From Sinotaia quadrata (lineage: Eukaryota; Mollusca; Gastropoda; Architaenioglossa; Viviparidae), in the NCBI GenBank assembly GCA_028829895.1, contig CM054182.1:11067501-11131500 (forward strand): a DNA stretch of 64,000 bases, given 5' to 3'. The notes below the pieces were generated by a model. That model made no database searches, had not been told where the DNA came from, and saw nothing but the letters and a program-made list of their open reading frames with translations. Positions 37,659-47,028 of this stretch are shown here, piece by piece (position 1 is the stretch's first letter; each line of letters starts with the position of its first letter). Position numbers and translations under genes: made by a program.

Positions 37659-38109
37659 TTAGCAGTGAAATTGTGGTGGTTCTGGTAATCCGTAGTTATA
37701 TTTGATTGGCTGTTTTCCTTCTCAGGATTCTTCACGATTGTCCAAACCGAAGAGTTTTCATTCTTTTTCGAAATCTTCCCCTATCTCGCAAGGTAAATTA
37801 ATGCTTCAAAAAGTTTTCAACTGTAGAGATTGGCTCTGAGTGGCAGTATTTGCCCCTTTCGCTTTGTTTTAAATGTTACCTGTAATCTTCCACATTGTAC
37901 TTGTTGATACCTCTTTCAGGATCCCATTTGCTTATGACTGTGTCAACTTAAAAAAAAATCTTTTTTGAAAGCTAAAGATTCGCCATAGTTTTCCAAGACT
38001 GATATGAGAGATAAGTGTTTCTCAGCATCCACCTTCGACAGAAATGGTCTCCATGATTAGTTATCAATTTCTTGGTGTGCATTGAACCAGTTGAGACTCC
38101 TTGACGATA

Positions 38110-38790
38110 CATGTGTAAAGTAGTCATCTATCTTATTATCTCCTGTGTGGCTAACATTCTTCACACAGAATACAACAGAATATCTCATATTACAACAGAA
38201 TATCTCTTATGTGGCTAGCCTTCTTCACACAGACCTGTGTTTTGACAGAATACCTCTTGCCGTGCTAGCCTTTTTCAAACAATCATGTGTTATGAGAGAA
38301 TATCTCTTGAGTGGCTATCCTTCTTCACACAGTCCTGTGCTACGACAAAATATGCATTAAATAATCAGAGAACATAAAGCAGTATTCTTTTTAGCCCAGC
38401 ATGGTTGCAGATATTTTAGCAAAATTCTTTTTTGCACAGCTTGATCCCATATACTTCAGTAGTATTCTGTTTGGCCCACATGTGTTCAGTCACTCCAGCA
38501 ATATTTCTGTTTGCCCAGCTTCCTGATACTTCAGCAATATTCTGTTTTGCATGGTCTCAGTCACTTCAGCAATATTTTTTTTTTGCCCAGCATTGTTCCA
38601 ATCACTTTATTTTTTTTGTTTGTCCAGCATGGTACCAGTTTCAACAATATTTATTTTGTCCAGCATCAGATTCCGCTTACTCATCAACATTTATTTTGCA
38701 CAGTGTGGTCCTTGTCACTTCAGCAACATTTTTTTATTTTACCAGAGTGGTCCCAGTCACTTCAGAAATATTCATTTAGCCCACCGTGGT
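38110..38790. repeat. Two degenerate minisatellites
   Basis: Units with gtggctagccttcttcacac cover about 38140-38345 in four copies. Units with cagtcacttcagcaatatt and gcccagcatggt, of 40-45 bp, cover about 38386-38790 in about ten copies. The 94-175 codon frames here follow the repeat and are not genes. Confidence 0.8.
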
Positions 38791-39121
38791 CCCAGGTTCT
38801 TCAGCTCTGTTCTATATATTCACTTGCTGCACTGATATGTATGCATCCTGCTTGTCGATTTTGTGGAGTTGCCATTAGTGGCAGCACAATCTCCCAAGCA
38901 AAGGAGTTAATATATATTAACTATAATAATGTATGCCATGCAGCTTTGTATATATTTTTACAGTTACATCAGAGTATATTACACTATCTCTCTGCAGGTC
39001 TGTTCAACACAGTTTATAACTTAAAAATGTTATGCTAGTTAGATGATCAATGTGTTTGTATAAGAGAAGTGCATAAAGTTATTATTTGTCATTAAATAAT
39101 AATAATAATAATAATAAATAA
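38791..39121. other. Unique DNA ending in an (AAT)n microsatellite
   Basis: No gene recognised. (AAT)n at about 39095-39119 borders the start of the LINE remnant. Confidence 0.5.
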
Positions 39122-40172
39122 CTGGACAGGAAAACAAGAAAACTACTCACAATACATAAAGCCTTACACCCCAAAGCAGACGTAGACAGGCTCTATGTAT
39201 CTCGAAAAATGGGAGGCTGAGGTCTGAAGAAAATCAAACGTCATCGAAGGAGAAGTCATTGGCCTTGTGGACTACATCTGGAATAACAACAAAGATGATC
39301 CACTGATAGAAGCAGTAAAGATGAGTGGACTATTCCAACCCCCAGAAACAGACAAGGAAACATGGAAGAAAACAGCGAAGCAAGAACTAGCACATACCTG
39401 GAGCCAGAAACCTCTGCATGGCCAGTATGTACGACAAGCCGACAAAATATCAACAAAGCAATCAACGTACAAATGGTTGAAAGAGGCAGGATTGAAAGCA
39501 GAAACAGAAGCACTCATAATAGCTGCACAAGATCAAGCACTCAACACCAAATCACACAAAACGAAAATCATGAAAATTTCAAATGATTCCCAATGTAGAC
39601 TCTGCAAATCCATGGATGAGACAACAGAGCCATACTATCTGGATGTCAGGTTCTGGCTGGAATAGAATACACCAAACGACACAATGAAGTGGCAAAACAC
39701 ATACATAGAAATCTGTGTGAGAACTATGGCATACAAACCCCAGAAAGAGCATGGATGCATCAACCAGAAGCAGTCACCGAAACAGAAGAAGTCAAAATAC
39801 TGTGGGACTTCGAGATAAGAACAGATCGGGTGATTCCTGCACGAAGACCAGATTTTGTAGTTCCTCAATAAGTCCAACAGAACAGTAACAATCATTGATG
39901 TCGCTGTTCCAAGTGATAGAAACATAAAAACAAAAGAAAGAGAAAAAATAGAAAAATACCAAGACCTCAGATTAGAAATCCAGAGACTGTGGAATGTAAA
40001 AGCAGAAGTGATACCTATAGTGATATAAGCCCTGGGAAACATAACATCTGAATTGGAAGGCTACCTGAATAAACTCCCTGGAAACCATAGAATCGCTCCA
40101 CTACTCAAAGCAGCACTCCTCGGAAGTGCCCACATCCTCCGTAAAACCTTGGATCTCCCAGAATCTTGGTAA
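39122..40172 (+). pseudogene. 3' fragment of a LINE with restriction-like endonuclease domain
   Basis: Read through several frames, this resembles the region after the reverse transcriptase of R2-type non-LTR retrotransposons. A conserved DRKTRKLL...LHPKADVDRLY segment starts at 39122. A zinc-finger pair CRLC is at 39594-39605 with its H/C half just after a frameshift. An RPD motif at 39845-39853 is followed about 14 codons later by IIDVAVPSD, matching the PD-X(12-14)-D core of restriction-like endonucleases. Breaks are an in-frame TGA at 39218-39220, frame changes near 39237, 39635 and 39865, and a TAA at 40026-40028; the reading ends at TAA 40170-40172. RT and 5' parts are absent, as usual for 5'-truncated LINE copies. 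The exact clade is uncertain. Confidence 0.75.
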
Positions 40173-40296
40173 GATTCCAAGATCTTGGATCACAACCGAC
40201 AGTCAAACAGAAGTCATGGAAAGAGGCTGAATAATAGTAATAATAGCATAAATTAGAAGATAAAAACAAATAAAACAGTGCACACAAATCATCATG

Positions 40297-40301
40297 TACA
40301 G
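40297..40301. repeat. Target site duplication, left copy (tacag)
   Basis: tacag immediately precedes the 5' LTR and is repeated at 48578-48582 immediately after the 3' LTR. A perfect 5-bp duplication is typical of Ty3/gypsy integration. The target lies just downstream of the LINE remnant. Confidence 0.95.
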
Positions 40302-41850
40302 TGTCACAAGTCTGATAAAAATGTCCGACCTGATGACCCACATTGCCTTGTTTACTTCAAATTCGAATATTTGAAACCCTTGGCCCTTTGTTCAAAGCTT
40401 CCTTTTTCTAGGTGCTTCTAGAACAGGTCAAGATGTTATGTAACTTTAGGACCATTGTCCAGTTCTCGAACCAACCACATGCTTTGCGAACAGTCACGTG
40501 ATACGCAATATACCTTTCTATATATGTACCCACACGCTTCCGCTCCCTCACTTCGAGCACATTTTAGCTAATTCCATCAGCTTACTCGGGTCGTGAGAGG
40601 CAGCCGACGCCATAGAGAATCAAGGTACCCTTCGACTTCTCTCAAAGGTATCATTTTATTTAATAGTATTTGCCTATGTATTGTTTAAGTATGTATTTGT
40701 GCTATGTATTATATGATTTCCATATACACTTGAGCATGGTTCAGAGAAATAGCTGAAAACCTATATGTTACGGAATATAAATTTATTGTAACCATTTTTC
40801 CATTTCTGTACTTTAATTTATATTGTTTTAATTCACTAAGAGCCAGAATGCTGCGCTCGATATGAATTCTTCATGTAATTCAATTATTGCGTGTAATTTA
40901 AATTGTAAATTGTGAAGCGCTCTGTCGGCTTGAATTACCCCTTGTATGAACATTAATTTAACGTTGTATCTATTTTATTGCTTCATACGTCATGACTGTT
41001 AAATGGAACACATGTGAGACGATTATATTTTTTCTAAATTTAATTGTAAGCGACGCGAGGTCGAAACTCTTTGTTCAGCGCATTTAACTGAGCCATGCCT
41101 AGTAGGACGTGTTAGGTTGAGAATTATATCCAAACACGTTGCATCCACAGGTCGGCTCATGGTTCATGTTTCACCATGCCTCACCTGCACTAGCTTATTG
41201 GTATAAGCGTGTCGAAATCCACTCTGAGGGCCATGCTGCAAAAAAGTTCCAGTTCCTAGCCACTAACAAAGGGACATCATTCCTTATGCACCACGTGTGT
41301 CGTTAAAGGGGGACTGAGGGAACGAACCGGCATGACTGAGTGTTGAGACCAAGGATACAAGAATAGAGCTAAGTGCAAAATCAAGTGTACAGATCTCAAA
41401 GGAACACTTTTCTGGCAATTTAGATTGACAAAAATCAGGCATAGGCGCGTAAAGACAGAGTGAAGACTATTCGCGTTGCATTCGATTTATTGTTAATTTG
41501 TTAAACTTTATTAAATCTTATTTTCTTTGTTAATACCTCTTAGTAGTTGATTTCTATGCACAATAGACCAATTAGATTAATTCTTAGATTTGAATGGGGG
41601 CGGATGAGCAGAAAGATTGATGACGAGTGCATATTAATTTAGAGGGATTTAACTGTTTTCAAATCTAGCTAAAAGTTCGCAGTTTATTAGTCTGTAAATT
41701 TGTCGTCTGAACTACAAGACGCACTTTTAATTAGTCAGATAATAAATTGAGCAACCAGTCTGCGTAGAATATGAGAGGAAGAATTAATTATATTTAAAGT
41801 CTTTTAATTATTCTAAGCAGGGTCTTTAAATAAATACTGGAAACGTAACA
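40302..41850 (+). repeat. 5' long terminal repeat
   Basis: 1549 bp, starting tgtcacaag and ending cgtaaca. Comparison by eye with the 3' copy (offset 6727) shows no difference in the parts aligned, and the lengths are equal. It contains a TATA-like element and two AATAAA signals (41741-41746 and 41829-41834), the latter 16 bp from the end. At 1.5 kb it is long for a gypsy LTR. Confidence 0.95.
40519..40555 (+). promoter_or_regulatory. Predicted LTR promoter (TATA plus initiator)
   Basis: tatatat at 40519-40525 is followed by tcactt, with A40550 about 31 bp downstream of the TATA start. This would place the start of R near 40550 and give a U3 of about 250 bp, leaving a very long R-U5. The same sequence lies at 47246-47282 in the 3' LTR. 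Inferred from spacing only. Confidence 0.45.
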
Positions 41851-41854
41851 AGTG

Positions 41855-41872
41855 TGGGTCGTCGCGGGATTG
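41855..41872 (+). other. Candidate primer-binding site
   Basis: tgggtcgtcgcgggatt begins four bases after the 5' LTR and starts with TGG, complementary to a tRNA 3' CCA end. I could not match it with confidence to a particular tRNA. Confidence 0.5.
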
Positions 41873-42468
41873 ATATGTATTAAATTGTAAATTGTAACAT
41901 TTTTATACATAGGGCGCATCATAACCTAGAAACGAACGAACGAACAGAATTGCCAATTGTTCTTTTGATTTTTGTATTACTGATTTTCTTTGCTTTGTTG
42001 TGACATGTGCATGTATTCTTTTGCAGAGTAGCGTGCATGTTAGTTAATGTTGATATATTTAAGCGTAGTTAAATATGTCATGTTGGCTATTGAATGATTT
42101 ATTTAGTATTGTGTTACTGAGTACTTCATTGTGAGGAGTCGAAGGTTATACCGCCAGCTAGGAGAGTTATCGGTAGTAACAGACTTCGGACTATTATATT
42201 TAGGGTGCTAGATATAATGTGTAATGTTGTATGGTAGGAGCCGTGACATTACGGAAGTCTTGGAACAGCGGACACTGTGACAAGCAGGTGAAACGTGTAA
42301 AGAGTTAACGCGTAATTTATTTCGGAAGGTGTTCTGAGTAAATTAAATAATTTTTGTAAGGTTGTAGCCTAAAAGTTATTTTCGGGATAAGCGGAGTTAT
42401 CGCCGACGGTTAAAACACACAATTCACGAGATACATTCTTATTGTAGCCAGCGCGCTAAGACAGTAAA
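41873..42468 (+). other. Untranslated leader of the retrotransposon
   Basis: About 600 bp between the primer-binding site and the Gag start. It contains a cgaacgaacgaacga short repeat near 41934-41946. No separate gene is seen; packaging signals would be expected here but cannot be recognised by eye. Confidence 0.6.
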
Positions 42469-45400
42469 ATGGATCGCAAACAGGTTATCGAAGACCTGAA
42501 AGAAGCCGGTATCATGATAGGATATCAAGGTGACGAACTGACAAACTACATCAAAACTGAGCTAGAGAAAGCGGAAAAGGAGAAAGAAAGAGAAAAGGAG
42601 AGAGTAGAAAAAGCGGACAAAGAAAGGCAAGAGATAGAAAGGGAAGAACGGTTAGCTGCCCGCGAAGCTAAAAGGTTAGAAGCTGAAACTGAGGCTAAAC
42701 GCATAGCAGCCAATGCAGACACGGAAGCCAAACGCATCGCCGCAGACGCGGAAATAAAACGGTTAGAATGGGAAGTAAAGAAACTAGAAGTTACCAATCC
42801 AAACCGTGACCGCAGAAGCAGTGGTGATTCGCGTTCTAGCGATGGAAATAATCACAGTAGAATTGAAAATATCATCCCAAAGATAAATATGGTCCCATTT
42901 GATGAGAACAAAGATCAAATAGACGCGTATTTAAAAACGTTTGAAAAGTTAGCCAGAGCAACGAACATTCCAGCGGAACATTGGGCGATAAATTTATCGG
43001 GGTTATTGCAGGGCAGTGCGAAAAACGAGTTCAATAAGCTTAGCGATTCTGAGTCAGATAATTACGACACAGTCAAGGCCGCATTATTGAAACGTTACAA
43101 ACTCACAGCAGATACATACCGACGTAAGTTTAAACAGGCCACTAAAGCCAGTTCAGAGACGCACGCACAGTACATACGACGCGTAGCTGACTTGTTCCAA
43201 AGATGGATAGATCTAGCCGAAACTCCACAGACGTACGCAGGTCTTAGGGATGAAATGGTAAAAGACCATATTCTCGGGTCATACAAATCAGATCTACTGA
43301 TTCACTTAGCAATAAGGGAAAAATCTACGCTAGAGGAGATAGGCAACGCCGCCGATCGCTTTGATGACGCACATTCTCAATTCTCGAACGCACACGCGAA
43401 CAACAAGTCTCGACCGAACGAACCGCAGACTCGAAAGGATAAGAAAAATGACGGGAAGGCACATAGTGAGCGTGATGATAAAACATCTAAACCCGACACT
43501 AAAAACAAGTCCGACAAACAGAAAGATAAAAAGAATCTTGCATGTTACACTTGTGGTGATAGTGGCCATTTTTCACGAACATGTCCTGAAAAGAAAACAG
43601 CTAAAGTTTACGCAGTAGAAAGTCATACACCTAAAACAGAAAAGTCGAATCGAACACCAGTACAGGCAAACGGTCACGATACAATCGCTTTGCTTGATAC
43701 AGGGTGTGAGCTAGACGCTATTGTAAATGCATCATTAGTTAACCGTACCGACTACACAGGGGAGACAATCTCTGTCACCTTTGCAAACGGCGAACAAGAC
43801 ATTTTACCAGTAGCTGAAGTCTCGATTGTTTCAGACTTTGTAGAAGGAACAGTCAAAGCGGCAGTTATGGAAAACTCACCGCATGACGTGATCCTTGGTT
43901 GCAAGTATGTTTTGCCGTGCAAAAAACAAACTTCAATCGAACCACCACTGGTTAACGCTGTAACCAGAGCAGCGAGTAGTAAAGACAAATCTGTAACTGC
44001 ACCGATGTCTGCCGCACCAGCCGTAGATAAAGCAACAGTTAGCGAGATTAAAATATTACAAGCTGAGGACGAAACACTAGACAAGTTACGCAGACAAGCT
44101 GTACCTGTTAGTGACGTCAACACTGACGATTCGAATAAGAAAGCGTGCATTATTCTGAAAAAGGGTTTATTGTACCGCTATTCGAAAGTGGGAGACGAAT
44201 TTCGGAAACAATTAGTCGTTCCACAAACCAAACGAAATGACGTATTACGATTAGGTCATGAGAGTCTTTTTGGTGCACACATGGGTGTACAAAAAACAAC
44301 TAGTCGTATTACAAGTGAGTTTTATTGGCCGGACATCACTGCCGATATCCGTAGATTCGTGTTAAGTTGCGACACATGCCAGAGAACACAGTCTAAAAAT
44401 TCAATCAGACCCGCACCGTTAGGAGAGCCTGAACTGATCAGTGAACCCTACAAGCGCGTAGCATTGGATTTGATTGGGCCTATAATACCCACATCAACGA
44501 GAGGTAATCGATACGTGCTGACCACTATTGATTACGCAACAAGATTCGCCGACGCAGTACCATTGAAAAATATTGATACTGAAACTGTCGCCGAAGCCCT
44601 TTTCGGTCTTTGGAGTCGTGTTGGAATTCCTACGGAAATTTTGACAGATCAGGGGAGTCAATTCATAGGCAACGTAATGAAGGAAGTAAATCGTTTACTT
44701 TCCATCAAACATCTTACTTGCACACCATACCACCCCCAGGCAAATGGTCTGATTGAAAAATACAATGGGACATTAAAAACAGCACTTAAAAAGCTCGCCA
44801 CAGATAAACCGAAAGACTGGGACAGATACATCCCTGCCCTACTATTTGCATATAGGGAGGTGCCACAATCTTCCACCGGGTTTTCACCATTTGAGCTACT
44901 TTACGGACGTACTGTACGCGGACCGATGATGATTTTGAAGGCACTTTGGACTGATGAAAAGACAGATGACGAAGTTAAAACAACTTACACATACGTCACT
45001 GACTTAAGAAACCGTCTTGAAACTATAGGCAAGATAGCACGGGAAAACCTGACAATAGCTCAGTCTAGACAGGCAGAATATTACAATAAGCACACCAAAC
45101 CTAGAGAATTTGAAGTTAACGACAAAGTGTTACTGTTGCTTCCTGAAGCACATAACAAACTTCAGATGAAATGGAAGGGGCCCTTTGTAGTTACCGCCAA
45201 GCTAGGGGGACTGAACTATAAGGTGCAGACAGGAAAGAGAGAGAAAATCTTTCATGTTAACCTACTCAAAAAGTACATAAGCCGTGAGGATCAAACCACT
45301 CAAGCTGATTTTGTCGTAGCGACGATAGTTACAGAAGACGAGGGGGAGACTGATTGCGTCACTGGTACTTTACCAAACTGTCCTCTACAGACGGACGAAA

Positions 45401-46806
45401 CTGTCAAAGACGTTAGGGTAAATGAAGCCTTGACAGAAAGACAGAAAAAAGAAGTGAATGAATTGCTTAATGAGTTCTCATCTACTCTGACAGACAAACC
45501 AGGGTTGACAGACTTAATAGAATTTTCACTGAAGCTGACTGACAACAAACCGATACGTTTGAAGCCGTATCCGTTGCCACACGCTAAGATAGATGACGTT
45601 AGACGTGAGATTAAGACTATGCTAGATCTAGGGGTCATAGAGAAGACTGACAGTGCCTACGGATCACCCATCGTGTTGATTAAAAAACGTGATAACTCGT
45701 TCCGTTTTTGCGTAGACTACCGCAAACTCAATCAAGTGACAGAGTTTTGTGCCGAACCTCTTCCTGATCCGGATCTCATCTTCACTAAGCTAGCTAACGC
45801 TCATTACTATACCAAAATAGATTTGTCACGCGGTTTTTGGCAAATCAAGGTCAAGGACACTGATCGACACATACTAGCTTTCACTACACCAGTAGGAAAC
45901 TACACATGGAAAGTTATGCCTTTCGGAGTTTCAAACGCTCCGAGCATTTTTTCTAAAATGATGCGGTCATTGTTAGAACCACTGTACGGACGCGGAGTTG
46001 AGAACTTCATGGATGATTTAATTCTAGGCACCCAGACATGGGAGGAGCACTTAACACTCTTACGAGATGTGCTAGCCAGATTAAAGCAAGCCAACCTCAC
46101 TGCCCGCCCTACGAAGTGTGAAATAGCACAATTCTCCTTAGACTTCTTGGGACACAAGTTGAGTCATGGAACTATGTCGCCAAGTGAAGCTAAGATAGCA
46201 CAACTTAAGGACACTTCACAACCGCTAACAAAAACACAAGTTAGAAGTTTTCTTGGTCTTGCTAACTACTACAGAAAATTCGTACCAGATTTTAGTGCCA
46301 TTGCATGTCCTCTGACTGACTTGACACGTAAGAATATGCCTACAAAAGTAGTGTGGACTGATGCATGCCAAAACGCTTTTGACACACTGAAATCTAGACT
46401 GACTTCAGATTTAGTTGTTAAACTGCCAGATTTGACAAAACCATTCTTGTTAAGGACTGATGCTAGCAACACAGGATTAGGAGCAGTGTTATTACAAGAA
46501 CACAATGACACCAAACACCCAGTTGCATATGCAAGCCGTAAACTCACAACTACTGAACAGAAATATTCCACCAGTGAAAAGGAATGTCTTGCAATAGTTT
46601 GGGCCATAAAAAAGTTCGAAAACTATTTGTACGGAAAAACCTTTGTCATTGAGTGCGATCACCAGCCGTTGGCCTTTCTCGGACAGGCGCAATTTACGAA
46701 CAGCCGTTTAATGCGTTGGTCTTTGTTTCTGACACAGTATGACGCAAATATTCATTACATCAAAGGGTCTTTGAATGTTGGCGCAGATTACATGAGTCGT
46801 GCTTGA
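42469..46806 (+). CDS. Gag-Pol polyprotein with integrase before reverse transcriptase
   Basis: A single frame of 1445 residues. The N terminus (about 31-110) is a highly charged Glu/Lys/Arg coiled-coil-like stretch. The capsid region spans about 135-305, and its C-terminal half (about 213-300) resembles the SCAN fold. A CCHC zinc knuckle is at C359, C362, H367 and C372. Protease has the active-site DTG at 410-412 and an ILG at 475-477. Integrase has a zinc finger at H597, H604, C634 and C637, a catalytic triad at D667, D727 and E763 (35-residue D-E spacing) and a GPF-type C-terminal module near 904-919. Reverse transcriptase shows D1118 and an FMDD box at 1180-1183. RNase H has D1331, E1372, D1397 and D1440. 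The frame ends GADYMSRA. All key residues are present. Gag and Pol share one frame with no stop or shift between them, so relative amounts must be set by another means. The start at 42469 follows a leader and is the first ATG of the frame. Confidence 0.96.
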   Translation: MDRKQVIEDLKEAGIMIGYQGDELTNYIKTELEKAEKEKEREKERVEKADKERQEIEREERLAAREAKRLEAETEAKRIAANADTEAKRIAADAEIKRLEWEVKKLEVTNPNRDRRSSGDSRSSDGNNHSRIENIIPKINMVPFDENKDQIDAYLKTFEKLARATNIPAEHWAINLSGLLQGSAKNEFNKLSDSESDNYDTVKAALLKRYKLTADTYRRKFKQATKASSETHAQYIRRVADLFQRWIDLAETPQTYAGLRDEMVKDHILGSYKSDLLIHLAIREKSTLEEIGNAADRFDDAHSQFSNAHANNKSRPNEPQTRKDKKNDGKAHSERDDKTSKPDTKNKSDKQKDKKNLACYTCGDSGHFSRTCPEKKTAKVYAVESHTPKTEKSNRTPVQANGHDTIALLDTGCELDAIVNASLVNRTDYTGETISVTFANGEQDILPVAEVSIVSDFVEGTVKAAVMENSPHDVILGCKYVLPCKKQTSIEPPLVNAVTRAASSKDKSVTAPMSAAPAVDKATVSEIKILQAEDETLDKLRRQAVPVSDVNTDDSNKKACIILKKGLLYRYSKVGDEFRKQLVVPQTKRNDVLRLGHESLFGAHMGVQKTTSRITSEFYWPDITADIRRFVLSCDTCQRTQSKNSIRPAPLGEPELISEPYKRVALDLIGPIIPTSTRGNRYVLTTIDYATRFADAVPLKNIDTETVAEALFGLWSRVGIPTEILTDQGSQFIGNVMKEVNRLLSIKHLTCTPYHPQANGLIEKYNGTLKTALKKLATDKPKDWDRYIPALLFAYREVPQSSTGFSPFELLYGRTVRGPMMILKALWTDEKTDDEVKTTYTYVTDLRNRLETIGKIARENLTIAQSRQAEYYNKHTKPREFEVNDKVLLLLPEAHNKLQMKWKGPFVVTAKLGGLNYKVQTGKREKIFHVNLLKKYISREDQTTQADFVVATIVTEDEGETDCVTGTLPNCPLQTDETVKDVRVNEALTERQKKEVNELLNEFSSTLTDKPGLTDLIEFSLKLTDNKPIRLKPYPLPHAKIDDVRREIKTMLDLGVIEKTDSAYGSPIVLIKKRDNSFRFCVDYRKLNQVTEFCAEPLPDPDLIFTKLANAHYYTKIDLSRGFWQIKVKDTDRHILAFTTPVGNYTWKVMPFGVSNAPSIFSKMMRSLLEPLYGRGVENFMDDLILGTQTWEEHLTLLRDVLARLKQANLTARPTKCEIAQFSLDFLGHKLSHGTMSPSEAKIAQLKDTSQPLTKTQVRSFLGLANYYRKFVPDFSAIACPLTDLTRKNMPTKVVWTDACQNAFDTLKSRLTSDLVVKLPDLTKPFLLRTDASNTGLGAVLLQEHNDTKHPVAYASRKLTTTEQKYSTSEKECLAIVWAIKKFENYLYGKTFVIECDHQPLAFLGQAQFTNSRLMRWSLFLTQYDANIHYIKGSLNVGADYMSRA

Positions 46807-47015
46807 TGCCATCAAGTGCCGGTACTGATAGAATGTTGTTTAATCAATTAACTGAACCCTACGGATTCCTTCCTGTAAATATGAAATATAGTTGCACACT
46901 TTATTTCTAGGAATGTCGAAATTTTTTTGTGTAAATTTTTCTTCATTGTGGACTTCTACATTTTATCATACATAATTTGTAGGAGGCATTTTATCTTTGG
47001 TAAGATAAACGCCTC
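46807..47015 (+). other. 3' untranslated segment of the retrotransposon
   Basis: 209 bp of AT-rich sequence between the Gag-Pol stop and the polypurine tract. No env-like frame is present. Confidence 0.7.
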
Positions 47016-47028
47016 AAAAGCAAGGGGG
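47016..47028 (+). other. Polypurine tract
   Basis: aaaagcaaggggg directly abuts the 3' LTR. It is purine-only except for one C, as expected for the plus-strand DNA primer. Confidence 0.85.

Noticed and set aside
39635..40042. 135-codon minus-strand frame
   Set aside because: Antisense to the LINE endonuclease fragment, whose plus-strand motifs are recognisable.
43752..44150. 132-codon minus-strand frame inside Gag-Pol, and similar antisense frames
   Set aside because: Shadows of the real Gag-Pol frame; no independent motif.
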